46,444 nt of DNA from Cohnella xylanilytica (GTDB lineage Bacteria > Bacillota > Bacilli > Paenibacillales > Paenibacillaceae), in the NCBI RefSeq assembly GCF_014212175.1, contig NZ_JACJVR010000016.1, forward strand, positions 1 through 46,444, in the 5' to 3' direction. Position 1 is the first letter of the stretch; each line of letters opens with the position of its first letter. A program made the position numbers and the translations under genes. Below the pieces are notes generated by a model that worked only from the letters and a program-made list of their open reading frames with translations, did not search any database and was not told where the DNA came from. This document shows positions 32,196-40,901 of this stretch, piece after piece.

Positions 32196-33035
32196 TTACA
32201 GCCCCATCATCTCCCTCACCACCCGGTCCGCCATTTTGACCGTCCCCACGAGTACCAGCATGTTGAAAATCAATTCGCCAATGTACGTCCACACCATCGT
32301 AACCGCGCCTGCGCCTTCATCGACCGCCGGGGGAGCGGAGGCAAAGGCGGAGTAGATGATGCAGGCGAGCACGATAATCGCTCCCTCCAGACAAGCGGCC
32401 GCATACCCTTTGAGAAACGATTTGCCGATATTTTGGCTCGGCTCTCCGGCAAAGGCGGATAGCGGAACGGGAGCGATCGCCGTATATAAATAGATGCGAA
32501 AAAACCGCCCGTACACCGAGAGAATCATCACAAAAGACAACACCGTGATGAACAGACTGCCCAGAAGGGAGACGACCCACAGCGGAATGCTTTGCCAAAA
32601 GCCGACGTCTTCAATCGCTTTTGCAATGGTGTTCGGCAAGGTCATGGCCTCCGTCTTTCCGAACCCGGAACGTCCCATCATCGTGGAGATGATTCCCTGA
32701 ACAATGGTAAACAGCGCCATCATGAGCTCCAGCCCGTAGGTGACGACCGCTTTGGCCAGGACAAAACGAATAAACAGCTTGACGGCCATCTCCGGCTTTT
32801 TCACTTCGGCAAAACTGCCGGTCGTCTTCACCACGCCAATCACAAAAAACAAGACCAGGAGCGCCAGTCCCGTCGCCTGCAACGCGCCGTGAATGTCGGT
32901 AATGACGCGCCACACGCCGCCGCCTTTGAAGTCGGACGGCGACTCGGTAACAAGTTGCCAGATTTCGTTCATTTTCTCGTTCCACGTATCGAGCGCATGT
33001 TCGAGATTGTCAATGATCCAACTGTTTTTGGCCAT
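32196..33035 (-). CDS. TrbL/VirB6-like membrane protein of the transfer channel
   Basis: This 279-residue protein starts at ATG 33035 behind AAAGGGGTGAG (MAKNSWIIDNLEHALDTW). It has about six membrane helices, for example LALLVLFFVIGVVKTTGSF, SIPLWVVSLLGSLFITVL and IYLYTAIAPVPLSAFAGEP. The loop with AIAPVPLSAF and the segment GYAAACLEGAIIVLACII are typical of the CD1-type VirB6/TrbL proteins of Tn1549-like elements. It forms the membrane channel of the conjugation machine. It lies 67 bases after the Maff2 gene in the same direction. Confidence 0.88.
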   Translation of the reverse strand: MAKNSWIIDNLEHALDTWNEKMNEIWQLVTESPSDFKGGGVWRVITDIHGALQATGLALLVLFFVIGVVKTTGSFAEVKKPEMAVKLFIRFVLAKAVVTYGLELMMALFTIVQGIISTMMGRSGFGKTEAMTLPNTIAKAIEDVGFWQSIPLWVVSLLGSLFITVLSFVMILSVYGRFFRIYLYTAIAPVPLSAFAGEPSQNIGKSFLKGYAAACLEGAIIVLACIIYSAFASAPPAVDEGAGAVTMVWTYIGELIFNMLVLVGTVKMADRVVREMMGL

Positions 33036-33102
33036 ATTCTCACCCCTTTTCTGTAGACGGGGAACAGACAAACCGTCCGTTCCCCTCATTTGCGACTCCC
33101 GT

Positions 33103-33411
33103 TTATCCGGCAATCAGGGTAAGAATTTCCTTCGTGAAGGTAATGATAATCCCGCCGGCGAGCGTCAGGAACCCGTTCGCCCGCTGGGAAGGGTCGTGAG
33201 ACTTGAGCGACAATCCGATCTGGACAATGCCGAAGCCGAGTATGATCATGCCGATGGCCCGGATGAAGCCGAATATGAAGGTGGACAAATTGTTGACCGT
33301 CGTCATCGGATCGCCCTCGGCATAAGCGGTGGGGACGAATACGGTTCCCGTTAACATCAGCATGATGTACAGTGACAGCAGCCGTTTCCTTTTGAACTTC
33401 AATTTCATCAT
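33103..33411 (-). CDS. Maff2-family small membrane protein (VirB2-like position)
   Basis: This 102-residue protein has a signal-like first helix (KRLLSLYIMLMLTGTVFVPT, AYA cleavage motif) and two further hydrophobic segments (FIFGFIRAIGMIILGFGIVQ and GFLTLAGGIIITFTKEIL). This matches Maff2 proteins, found between virD4 and virB6 in Tn1549-type elements. By size, topology and place it may be the pilin-like VirB2 equivalent. The start overlaps the stop of virD4 (ATGA). Confidence 0.85.
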   Translation of the reverse strand: MMKLKFKRKRLLSLYIMLMLTGTVFVPTAYAEGDPMTTVNNLSTFIFGFIRAIGMIILGFGIVQIGLSLKSHDPSQRANGFLTLAGGIIITFTKEILTLIAG

Positions 33412-35177
33412 TCCCTTCGTAAAAATAGCGACTCCATGTCTTCTTCCGACAGAAGCTCGTACTCTCCGTTTTCATCAAGCGTCACGGTTCGCCAATCCAA
33501 AGCGTGTTCCGTGCCGCCATGCTGGAAGGGAGGACCTTTGCCATCCGTCGTGAGCGCGACATGGGGATGCCTGAGCAAATCGTATTTGTCGTCCTGAACA
33601 GGGCGCTCGCCGCGAATAAAGAGCAAGGCATAGCGATTATCGAGGAACCGCACCTCATCGGGCGTCAGCAAGTCGCGGCCGGACAACTGATAGTTGATCG
33701 AATAACTGCCGCTGCGTCCCTTGCTTTGGCCGTATGTGTTCGTGTCGATCGTTTCCTTGCCCAGCAGCTCCGAGACGTATTTGTGGGTGGATTGTTCATT
33801 GCCGCCCAGGTACAAGAACACGTCGCAGTTCCCGACGATCGATTCCCACGACTCCTTATACAGCGCTTTGAGCTGCGCTAAATTTTGCAGGATGATGGAA
33901 ACCGAAATCTCGCGGCTGCGCATGGTGGAGAGCAGCTTGTCGAATTCATCGGGCAAGGCGACGTTGGCAAATTCGTCCATTACGAAATGCACGTGCACGG
34001 GTAAGCGTCCGCCATGCCGGTAGTCGGCCTCATACATCAGGCATTGAAAAAGCTGGGTGTAGAGCATCCCGACGATAAAGTTGAAGCTGCTGTCGTTGTC
34101 GGGAATGACGGCAAACAGCGCCGTCTTCTTTTCTCCCATGACAGCCAGATCCATTTCATCGACCAAGCTCATCCCGGCGATCGAATGCAAGTTGAACTTC
34201 TCCAGCCGAACGCCTAGGCCGATCAATATCGATTTGGCCGTTTTCCCCGCTGCCAGCTTGAAGATGTTGTACTGTTTGACCGCCAAATGCTCCGGGTCGC
34301 GCATCGCCAGCCGTTCAAACAACTCGTCCAGCGGACTCTGGTAGGTTTCGTCTTCTTCCCGCACTTCGGCGGCGGCAATCATCTCCATCACCATCGGAAA
34401 ATTCTGTTCCTCCGGGGGGGCTTCATAAAGCAAATACAACATGAGTGCCTCCAGCAGCGCCGTTTCGGAACGTTCCCAGAACGGGTCGTTCGTATTGCTG
34501 CCCTTTGGCGTTGTATTGCGAATCAGGTTGGTGACCAGCTTCAGCACATCCTTGTCGTCGTGCAAATAGGCGAAAGGGTTGTAGCCATGGGAGCGGTGCG
34601 GATTGATCAGATCGAGCACCTTGATGTCATACCCTTCGGCCTTGAGCAGATGACCGGTATCGCGCAAGATTTCGCCTTTCGGGTCGAGAACGACGAACGA
34701 CGTGTTCGCTTGCATGACGTTCGGTTTGGCGTAAAACCGCGTTTTCCCGGAGCCGGAACCGCCTACGACGAGCACATTCACATTCCGGCGATGCTTGCGG
34801 CCGTCGAGCCCGATGCAAACCTGCTTGGTTAAAATTTTGTTTTGTCCCGGCTGCTTGCTTCTATATTTGGCGCATATGCTTTTCGCCCGGCCCCAGCGGG
34901 CGCTGCCGTGCTCCTCCCGTCGTCGATAGTTTCGCGGGGAGGCCAAGTAAATACAGACGCCGAGTCCATAGGCCAGCGTAAAAATGAATAGGCAGCGCGG
35001 CGTGTCGTCTACCCACTGAATGTCGAACGGGTGGTTGATCGCCACGCTCAGATGCTCCACCATCGCCGGAAGCCCGCTGGAAAGAGAAGGGGCGGTGAGC
35101 AATGCCGCCCACAGGACGGGAATCAAAAAAACCGCAAAGAGTATCAAATGACTCCTTGCGGTTTCAACGCGCCTCAT
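33408..35177 (-). CDS. virD4: VirD4/TraG-type coupling protein
   Basis: This 589-residue protein has two N-terminal membrane helices (LILFAVFLIPVLWAALLTAP and LFIFTLAYGLGVCIYLA), Walker A in VVGGSGSGKTRF, and TSFVVLDPKGEILRDTGH, the usual coupling-protein motif. Walker B is in HFVMDEFANVALPD, and a conserved stretch follows at STMRSREISVSIILQNLAQL. It brings the relaxase-DNA complex to the secretion channel. The ATG at 35177 has a weak ribosome binding site but overlaps the end of the small upstream gene, so translation is probably coupled. The length is normal for Tn1549-like elements and no damage is visible. Confidence 0.93.
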   Translation of the reverse strand: MRRVETARSHLILFAVFLIPVLWAALLTAPSLSSGLPAMVEHLSVAINHPFDIQWVDDTPRCLFIFTLAYGLGVCIYLASPRNYRRREEHGSARWGRAKSICAKYRSKQPGQNKILTKQVCIGLDGRKHRRNVNVLVVGGSGSGKTRFYAKPNVMQANTSFVVLDPKGEILRDTGHLLKAEGYDIKVLDLINPHRSHGYNPFAYLHDDKDVLKLVTNLIRNTTPKGSNTNDPFWERSETALLEALMLYLLYEAPPEEQNFPMVMEMIAAAEVREEDETYQSPLDELFERLAMRDPEHLAVKQYNIFKLAAGKTAKSILIGLGVRLEKFNLHSIAGMSLVDEMDLAVMGEKKTALFAVIPDNDSSFNFIVGMLYTQLFQCLMYEADYRHGGRLPVHVHFVMDEFANVALPDEFDKLLSTMRSREISVSIILQNLAQLKALYKESWESIVGNCDVFLYLGGNEQSTHKYVSELLGKETIDTNTYGQSKGRSGSYSINYQLSGRDLLTPDEVRFLDNRYALLFIRGERPVQDDKYDLLRHPHVALTTDGKGPPFQHGGTEHALDWRTVTLDENGEYELLSEEDMESLFLRRE

Positions 35178-35394
35178 GGTGACCCCGGCGTTTATGTTTT
35201 TGATAAGGAGCGTCAATCGTTTTGAGCAACAGTTCATCGACGGCATCGGTGGGGCGCTTCTCGCCGATCAAATCGTTTCGCAGCGCATTCAGCGCATGCA
35301 CCACAATGCCATGCTCGTAATGATCCAAACAGAGAATACGTTCTTCCTCCTTCACAGGCAATTCCCTCCCGAACAAAAATTGAACATGTCCCAC
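35164..35394 (-). CDS. Small unknown protein before virD4
   Basis: A 76-residue protein with a GTG start at 35394, 6 bases after TAGGAG. It is helical and charged (ERILCLDHYEHGIVVHALNA, AVDELLLKTIDA). It starts 9 bases after ltrC and overlaps virD4 by 14 bases, so it is part of that operon. Similar short proteins sit in this place in other Tn1549-type elements, to my knowledge without assigned function. Confidence 0.7.
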   Translation of the reverse strand: MGHVQFLFGRELPVKEEERILCLDHYEHGIVVHALNALRNDLIGEKRPTDAVDELLLKTIDAPYQKHKRRGHHEAR

Positions 35395-35403
35395 GCGGCG
35401 CTC

Positions 35404-36309
35404 CTACCTTACCGGTTCCGTCCGTTGTTGTTGCCGCTGCTGCGCCAGCATCCGGTTCATCCTGCGGGCAATGTCATGAGCGGTATCTTTCATCACCGTA
35501 AGTTCGGCGCGAATTTGCTGCGGCTCGATGTCCTTCAGCTTCTCCGGCACTCGATGGAAACGAAAGGACGACGTGTCCACGCCGAACTGTTTGCACAGCA
35601 TGTAAGAGGCGCAATATGCATGGAACGTAAAATCGGAACGGCTGTATCGGCCATCGCCGCGATCAAGTTCCGCATGCGCCAGCTCCTGCGCGAGCGCCCG
35701 AAAAATATCTCCCGCATCCATGCCGCGGCGGATGACAATATTCCGCATGTCCGGCTGATAGAGCGCATGCGTTTCCGGCGGCAGCGCATCGCCGATGACG
35801 ATCGGAACAGGGGCGCGATCCATCAGCGCTTTGATGCGCATCCGGTCGTCCGGATTGGTCAGTTGCTCCCGCTTTGGGTTGGCCGTCGTTTGTGCGATGT
35901 CGAACATTTTTTTGAGGTTATAGCTGATGCCGGTGCTGCCGTCTTCCCTCCGGTACTCCTCGCCCGGCTCCAAAATGTAAAAGCCGGTCTCCTTGCGGCG
36001 AATAAAGACGCCTTGTTCCTTCCACGAATCGAAATCGCCGATGCGGGTCGCCTCCGGCCGCTGCATGAGAATCAGAAGCGCATTGGATACGCTGTAACGG
36101 TCGAAACGGCTTTGCACATCCAGATACCGCTGAAATTCATCGCCGCTTTGCGAGATGGCGGTCGTGGCGGCATCAATCGTCTCGTAGGCCCATTGCCTGA
36201 GTTCCTGCTTTTTCTGTGCCCACGCTTCCTTGTCAAAAGGTTGCTCGGATGGATTCGCGGAAGAATGGCCGGATGCTTCCTGCCGGAATAAATCGTCCAG
36301 ATTGCTCAT
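35404..36309 (-). CDS. LtrC/ArdC-like protein (DUF1738-type domain)
   Basis: This 301-residue protein has a central ArdC-N-like domain (about 60-115: RFDRYSVSNALLILMQRPEA, DSWKEQGVFIRRKETGFYIL), as in antirestriction/ssDNA-binding proteins. A second domain (about 165-250) contains ALAQELAHAELDRG at the place of a zinc-peptidase-like helix, with the family's E-x-x-H pattern. Such proteins bind or protect incoming single-stranded DNA in conjugative elements. The start overlaps the end of pcfB (ATGA) and the next gene follows 9 bases later, all one operon. Confidence 0.8.
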   Translation of the reverse strand: MSNLDDLFRQEASGHSSANPSEQPFDKEAWAQKKQELRQWAYETIDAATTAISQSGDEFQRYLDVQSRFDRYSVSNALLILMQRPEATRIGDFDSWKEQGVFIRRKETGFYILEPGEEYRREDGSTGISYNLKKMFDIAQTTANPKREQLTNPDDRMRIKALMDRAPVPIVIGDALPPETHALYQPDMRNIVIRRGMDAGDIFRALAQELAHAELDRGDGRYSRSDFTFHAYCASYMLCKQFGVDTSSFRFHRVPEKLKDIEPQQIRAELTVMKDTAHDIARRMNRMLAQQRQQQRTEPVR

Positions 36310-37202
36310 TTGGCTTTCCCTCGCTTTCGTGTTCCGATTGGTTTGGTTTTGCCCGTCTTCGCTTTTCCATTATTTCGCTCGCTTCGCTTGGGCAGCGACG
36401 ATTCCTTGACCATCTGACGCCGTTCTTTCTCCGCCTTCCGATTTTCTTCCCGGATCTCGCGCAGCAGTTCGCGGATCGATGGCCGCCGCTGCACTTTCCC
36501 GGCTTTCGGTTCAATCATACCCCTTGCGGATGCTTCGTTGCGCCCGGAGGTAGGCTCGGACGGATGGGACGGCTCCGTCGTCGCCATCGCGGGGTTTGGG
36601 TTGCCGTTCGCCGGGGAAGCGGGTTGCGTCGATTCGGGTCTCTGCATCAGTTCGTCCAAAAAATCGTCGTTGCTCTTCTACGCAGAAGTTCCCTTGACTG
36701 CCGCTCCTTGTACCTCCGTCTCCTGCCGGGTTTGGTCCGATGCTTGTTGTTGACCCTCCCCAAGCGTTGGATTGTCCTGCTGTTTCCCGGTGCGGGATTT
36801 CTCAATTTCACTCTTAATGCTGGTTGTATCCACGGTCGCCAGTTTGAACCGCTCGACGATGCGGTTGATTTTGGACGCGTCCTCGGCCCGCACCATCACA
36901 TCGCACAAGCCATCGACATTCTTTTTGTCCCGCAGGGCGCAGTACAGGACGCCGTATCGTTTGGCTTCCTTGCAGAACGTGGGCAGGTCCTCGTTTTTGA
37001 CGGCAAACACTTTCAATTCCTTGCCGCTGCGAAGCAAGCTTTCCAGACGGATGCTGCCCTTCGTCCGCTTCTGCCCCTGCAGGGCGGCAAACAAATAGAC
37101 GGCCAGATGTTTAGCGCCTTCGCCGGAAATCTTGGCCATCACCTCGATGCCCCGCAGACTCATGTTGACGACCTGATCGGCCGCCTCGGCTCCACTGCTC
37201 AT
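36306..37202 (-). pseudogene. pcfB: PcfB-family protein split by an in-frame TAG
   Basis: PcfB (DUF3801) proteins help the coupling protein recruit the relaxosome. The first part (ATG at 37202, AAAGGAGG ribosome binding site) reads VVNMSLRGIEVMAKISGEGA, AVYLFAALQGQKRTKGSIRL, VMVRAEDASKINRIVERF and ends at a TAG at 36678-36680 after 174 codons. The same frame stays open beyond it: KSNDDFLDELMQRPE, then a basic tail with RPSIRELLREIREENRK, to 36306. The tail is a normal part of PcfB in related elements, so the TAG is a nonsense mutation, a sequencing error or (less likely) a readthrough site. The folded core is complete, so partial function is possible. Confidence 0.8.
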
Positions 37203-38532
37203 GAATGGCGTCCTCCTTTCGATATGGCTTGTACTGCTCGTTTCCATAAAGTTTGGTCATCATTTCACCCGACCGGGCAAAGGTACCCGCACAAAGTTTC
37301 ACCTCCTTTCGGAGCTTGACAAGCCGCTTGGACAGCTCGGCTATTTGCTCTTTGTAAGCGGCGATCTGGCTTTCCTCCTTGCAGCGGCGGAGGCGGTTGT
37401 ATAGCGCTTTGCGTTCGCCGTAAAGCAAGCGCATCTCTTGCCGGGTAACAGATACATAGTCCAAAAGCTGTTCCTTGTTGGAGATACGGTGCTGGCAGAG
37501 CAGCTTGGTTTGCGCGGTAATAACCGCCAAGTGACGCAAGTCTTCCCGTAATAAAAAAGGCGTCCTTCTCACGGACGCGCGAAAACGGGGCCATATGCCC
37601 ATCTCATATAAATAGCGCAGGTACAATGCTTGCAAGCCGCTGAACTTCCTGCCGGATCGAAGCGTTCCTTTGCAAACGGCGCGCGTGCGTCGCGGCATTG
37701 GCGGAGGCTGTGCTTTACGGGGAATGCGATTTCGTAAAATCCGCTGTTTCAGAGCCTCTTCCGTATAGTCGTCTCCCAAGCTGCGCAAACGAACGAAACG
37801 TTCCTTACCCGGTGGACGCACTGCCATATGCTTCACGGTCGTCTTCACGTCATAGCCTTGCTTTTGCAAAGAGGCGATAAACTGGGTCCACGTCATGGAT
37901 GCCGCAATCGCCTGATCCACATCGCTCCGAATCGTCCCCCTCCAAGTCGGCTTGCCTTCCCGATCTGCTTTCCATTCTCCATAGTGTTTGGCCTTGCTCT
38001 GCTCGGGTTGCTCGATCACAGACAATGCATGTTCACGGCATAGCCGGTCGGATGTTCTTCTTAGAAGGGCGTAGGAGGCTTTGTTGTCGTAATACCGTTT
38101 GCCGTCCATAAAGGAGACGGAGTTTAGCACAAAGTGATTGTGCAAATGCTCCTTGTCCAGATGGGTCGATACCACGACTTCAAAACGATCGCCCCATAGC
38201 TCCTGTGCCAGCTTGACGCCGATGGTGTGCGCCATTTCCGGCGTCGTTTCGCCTGGTGCAAACGCTTGGTAGCCATGAAACGCGACGATGCCATCCATCT
38301 TTTGAAATTGACGCTTGGTGCGCTGCATTTGCTCATAAGCGGTGAGCGGATCGCAATTGATTCCGCTCACATAAAGATGCCTCTCTGTTTTGACATCCGA
38401 GGCTGCATATACGAGCGCCTGTTGCAAACCTTCATTCTCGATGCGCCCTAAATCCGTTTTGTCGGGATTGGAAGCATAGTCCAGCACGCGCTTGAGTCGA
38501 TCGGTAACGTCCCAGATTGCAGTTGTCGCCAT
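37111..38532 (-). CDS. Relaxase/mobilization nuclease (MobP type)
   Basis: This 473-residue relaxase nicks oriT and leads the strand into the recipient. The N-terminal domain has the likely catalytic tyrosine in LKRVLDYASNPDKT (about residue 19) and the metal-binding histidine triad in THLDKEHLHNHFVLNSV (about 123-139). The C-terminal half is basic with a coiled coil (about 355-425, LRRCKEESQIAAYKEQIAEL). I chose the second ATG (38532), 7 bases after the GGGGGG ribosome binding site. It overlaps pcfB by about 90 bases in another frame. MobC is upstream and the oriT-like site lies beyond it, the standard order in Tn1549-like elements. Confidence 0.93.
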   Translation of the reverse strand: MATTAIWDVTDRLKRVLDYASNPDKTDLGRIENEGLQQALVYAASDVKTERHLYVSGINCDPLTAYEQMQRTKRQFQKMDGIVAFHGYQAFAPGETTPEMAHTIGVKLAQELWGDRFEVVVSTHLDKEHLHNHFVLNSVSFMDGKRYYDNKASYALLRRTSDRLCREHALSVIEQPEQSKAKHYGEWKADREGKPTWRGTIRSDVDQAIAASMTWTQFIASLQKQGYDVKTTVKHMAVRPPGKERFVRLRSLGDDYTEEALKQRILRNRIPRKAQPPPMPRRTRAVCKGTLRSGRKFSGLQALYLRYLYEMGIWPRFRASVRRTPFLLREDLRHLAVITAQTKLLCQHRISNKEQLLDYVSVTRQEMRLLYGERKALYNRLRRCKEESQIAAYKEQIAELSKRLVKLRKEVKLCAGTFARSGEMMTKLYGNEQYKPYRKEDAIHEQWSRGGRSGRQHESAGHRGDGQDFRRRR

Positions 38533-38563
38533 ACGCATGCCCCCCTTTACGGCGGATGTACGT

Positions 38564-38908
38564 TCAGATTCCCGCCGGCTTGGTTCTAGGCTCCGGCGCT
38601 GTTACAGCCTGTTGAATGTATTGGACGGCGCGGCGCAATTGATCCGCCTCCTGCTGAAAAGCGGCCCGATCCAGATGCCCGGTTGCGTGCGCCTTCGCCG
38701 CCAATTGATTGAGATTATTGCCGATTGCGTGAAGCTCTCGCATCATCGCATAATAATCCGGCGGCGGCAGCGGCTTCGGTATATACCCATTGATGAGCGC
38801 CCGGATGTACGCTTCCCGAGAAAGACCTGTTTGTTTCACTTCATTCATTAGACGAACATGTTCGCTTTCACTTAAACGAAGCAGAAACGAGATCGAACGT
38901 TTTCTCAA
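38564..38908 (-). CDS. mobC: MobC-like relaxosome accessory protein
   Basis: This 114-residue protein has an N-terminal ribbon-helix-helix-like segment (KRSISFLLRLSESEHVRLMN, GLSREAYIRALINGYIP) and a C-terminal MobC block (MRELHAIGNNLNQLAAKAHA, AVQYIQQAV). It binds oriT DNA and assists the relaxase. A TTG at 38908 is the best start because it sits 7 bases after AAAGGGGG; the ATG at 38932 lies before that site. The oriT-like repeat is about 70 bases upstream. Confidence 0.88.
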   Translation of the reverse strand: MRKRSISFLLRLSESEHVRLMNEVKQTGLSREAYIRALINGYIPKPLPPPDYYAMMRELHAIGNNLNQLAAKAHATGHLDRAAFQQEADQLRRAVQYIQQAVTAPEPRTKPAGI

Positions 38909-38979
38909 CGAACAACCCCCTTTCAAAATCAACTATTCGAAGAAGTTTACGCCGCAATAAACAAGCGATCATGAAGGGT

Positions 38980-39085
38980 CTTAGGGGCGCAGGCCCCTAA
39001 CAAGCGAATTTGGATATCCAAATTCAGTGCTTGCTGCAACACGAGACATTCGTCTCGTGTCGCCTTCAAAGCACCTGCCGGGAAA
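38980..39085. other. oriT-like region, copy A
   Basis: Three stem-loops in a row: TTAGGGGC/GCCCCTAA (38981-39000), the 20-bp palindrome GAATTTGGAT/ATCCAAATTC (39006-39025) flanked by CAAGC and GCTTG, and CACGAGAC/GTCTCGTG (39040-39059). The motif CACCTGCCGGGAAAAA follows. It lies directly upstream of mobC and the relaxase gene, the usual place of oriT in this element type. Nearly the same block occurs inverted at 45400-45493 and in altered form at 46109-46200. The nick site cannot be fixed from sequence alone. Confidence 0.6.
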
Positions 39086-39109
39086 AAGAGAGGCCCCAAA
39101 AACACAAAA

Positions 39110-39134
39110 AAGACGCCGATCCGCTCAGCGTCTT
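39110..39134 (-). terminator. Terminator after the toxin gene
   Basis: On the minus strand AAGACGC and GCGTCTT form a 7-bp stem, followed by TTTTTG. It lies 17 bases after the toxin stop codon. Confidence 0.7.
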
Positions 39135-39150
39135 CCGCAGAACTTTTTTG

Positions 39151-39468
39151 TTATCGCACCAACCAGCGGTAATCCTGGCGGCAGTCTACAATGAAATCGA
39201 CATACACGATTTCATCCTGAATCTGATACAACACCAGATACCATTTTTCCACGAACATCTTGTGATACTTGTTTGACGGAATAAATTCCGCTTCCAGAAA
39301 AGGATAGCGTTCCGGCATTTGCGCCAAGGAACGTATCGCTTGCAGCAATTCGTTTTTCGTTTTCCGCGCCGCATCCGGACTTTTCTCCGCAAGAAATCGC
39401 ACATGAACCGCCAGCATTTGGCGGGCGCGATCGGAGACGACGATCTTATAACGGGGCATCTTTTCCAT
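39151..39468 (-). CDS. ParE/RelE-family toxin
   Basis: This 105-residue protein of the RelE/ParE fold reads YKIVVSDRARQMLAVHVRFL, LLQAIRSLAQMPERYPFLE, KYHKMFVEKWYLVLYQIQDE and ends VYVDFIVDCRQDYRWLVR. The pattern R-Y-P, then a beta-hairpin with Y-L-V-L-Y, then V-D-x-R-Q is typical. ParE members inhibit gyrase and RelE members cut mRNA on the ribosome; which applies here is unclear. The ATG at 39468 follows GAGG and overlaps the antitoxin gene by 23 bases. The pair probably stabilises the element. Confidence 0.85.
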   Translation of the reverse strand: MEKMPRYKIVVSDRARQMLAVHVRFLAEKSPDAARKTKNELLQAIRSLAQMPERYPFLEAEFIPSNKYHKMFVEKWYLVLYQIQDEIVYVDFIVDCRQDYRWLVR

Positions 39469-39739
39469 GCTGAACCTCGTCAATAATGCCCTCCAGGTAA
39501 GCGTCCAGTTCGTCCGGCGTCACACCAGCACGGCCCGCCAAACGATCCTCTTGCACAGCGAGCAGTTCTTCGCGCAGCTTTAACATCTTCTCGCGACGGG
39601 AGAACGTCTCAATGTCCATCACGACGAGATCGCCTTCACCGTTCTTGGTCAGATAAACCGGTTCCCCGGACGATTTGCATAGATCGGCGATTTCATTATA
39701 GTTTTGCCGGATACTGGCGGAAGGTTTGATAATCATCAT
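39446..39739 (-). CDS. Phd/YefM-family antitoxin
   Basis: This 97-residue protein has the Phd/YefM N-terminal DNA-binding fold (IKPSASIRQNYNEIADLCK, SGEPVYLTKNGEGDLVVMDI) and a C-terminal helical tail that should wrap the toxin (TPDELDAYLEGIIDEVQ). It starts at ATG 39739 behind AAGGGGTGA; another ATG follows directly. A good sigma-A promoter lies just upstream, and a palindromic AT-rich area around it is a likely site for autorepression by the toxin-antitoxin complex. Confidence 0.87.
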   Translation of the reverse strand: MMIIKPSASIRQNYNEIADLCKSSGEPVYLTKNGEGDLVVMDIETFSRREKMLKLREELLAVQEDRLAGRAGVTPDELDAYLEGIIDEVQHGKDAPL

Positions 39740-39771
39740 GGTCACCCCTTGCATAGCTGTATATTGATTTT

Positions 39772-39800
39772 ATTATACCTATTACATGCTATATAATCAA
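39772..39800 (-). promoter_or_regulatory. Sigma-A promoter of the toxin-antitoxin operon
   Basis: On the minus strand TTGATT (39795-39800) and TATAAT (39772-39777) are separated by 17 bases, a near-consensus sigma-A promoter. It lies 33 bases upstream of the antitoxin start. Confidence 0.75.
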
Positions 39801-39875
39801 TGTGGTTGCGCTTATCCCCAATCTATTCACATCTTATCCACATACAGTGAGAATTTTCCGTAGCCCAGAAAGAAA

Positions 39876-39897
39876 AGACGCCAACCGTTCAGCGTCT
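39876..39897 (-). terminator. Terminator after the DUF3991/Toprim gene
   Basis: On the minus strand AGACGC and GCGTCT form a stem followed by TTTTC, directly after the stop codon at 39902. Confidence 0.6.
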
Positions 39898-39901
39898 ACC
39901 G

Positions 39902-40852
39902 CTATCGGGATGGTTCACCGCGTCTTCTTCGGAATTCCATTAAATCGTTGTTTACATCCTTTCCGAACTTAGGCGGCTCATCGAATATGAGAAGGGCTGG
40001 AGAGAGGAGTCTTTGTATCGTGGCTGCCGCCAATCGCCCCGGCTCATCATTGTCCAGATGCAGGACAAGTCGATTCACCTGGGGAAAGCACTGCAAGTAA
40101 TGCATTAGGGCTGACGGGGGAATAGAGTCCTCCCCATTTGTCCTGGGCCTGTATATTCCGGCCAGCGACAGCTTATGCGCCTGCCGCCAATCCCGGCCAG
40201 CGAGATGTTCCAGCGTACAGTAGGATAAGAGATCAATGGCGCTCTCAAACAGATGCAGTTCCGTACAGTTTCCCGAGGCCGGAATGGAAAACGAATACCG
40301 CTTGTCGCTGCCAGCGGCTTCCCCCATATAACGGGTGCTTGTCGTACCGCGTATCGCCGCATAGCGCGGCGTTCCTTGCTGGTCGAAACCGACGAATACC
40401 GCGTTGTGATAGCGGCGGCTTTCATACAAACGCCCCGTTTCGAGACAGTAGTCGATCAACGTGCGATGGATACCGCGTTTGCTGAGATAGGCCATGACGC
40501 GATGCGATGTACGATTCGGTTCGGGAAGCTCAAACCGCGCTGGAGAATAGCGTTGTTGCAAAGATTGCGAAAATGCAGGTGCGCTGCCCGGATGAACGCC
40601 TTCAATTTGCAGCACCGCATCGGGAAAAGACATGCCCCGCACTTTGATCAAATAGTCCAGCGCCGAGCGTCCGCCGATCCCCCTTGACCACCAGTACCAT
40701 TTGCCGTTGGAAATTTTCAAGCTGTCGTGTATCCGGGTGGTGTAGACATTGCGAGAGCATCGGACCAGTTCTGCCGGCTCGTGCATATGCAAATATGTGA
40801 GCAGATCCAGTCTTTTGGCACGTTCGATCTGTTCCTTGTTTACGTAGCTCAT
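39902..40852 (-). CDS. DUF3991/Toprim-domain protein (primase-like)
   Basis: This 316-residue protein starts MSYVNKEQIERAKRLDLLTY. The N-terminal part (NGKWYWWSRGIGGRSALDYL) is the zinc-finger-less primase-like segment of DUF3991 proteins. The C-terminal Toprim fold has a Glu in ELHLFESAIDLLSYCTL and the D-x-D motif in RLVLHLDNDEPGR, ending near PPKFGKDVNNDLM. Such proteins are carried by Tn1549-type elements and are thought to act in priming or processing transferred DNA. It sits between a small unknown gene and the toxin-antitoxin pair, all in one direction. Confidence 0.85.
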   Translation of the reverse strand: MSYVNKEQIERAKRLDLLTYLHMHEPAELVRCSRNVYTTRIHDSLKISNGKWYWWSRGIGGRSALDYLIKVRGMSFPDAVLQIEGVHPGSAPAFSQSLQQRYSPARFELPEPNRTSHRVMAYLSKRGIHRTLIDYCLETGRLYESRRYHNAVFVGFDQQGTPRYAAIRGTTSTRYMGEAAGSDKRYSFSIPASGNCTELHLFESAIDLLSYCTLEHLAGRDWRQAHKLSLAGIYRPRTNGEDSIPPSALMHYLQCFPQVNRLVLHLDNDEPGRLAAATIQRLLSPALLIFDEPPKFGKDVNNDLMEFRRRRGEPSR

Positions 40853-40901
40853 TGCCGCAGCTCCATTTGGAAATCCAGACAGCGTCCGATGGGTATATTG
40901 T

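Noticed and set aside
37545..37590. Hairpin with A-rich flank inside the relaxase gene as a terminator
   Set aside because: It lies within an intact coding sequence on a well-conserved gene and is on the wrong strand for its T-run.
39010..39276. Plus-strand frame starting MDIQIQCLLQ, also seen near 45465 on the minus strand
   Set aside because: The shared start comes from the duplicated oriT-like palindrome; for parB the real start is the internal ATG at 45372, and near 39010 there is no gene.
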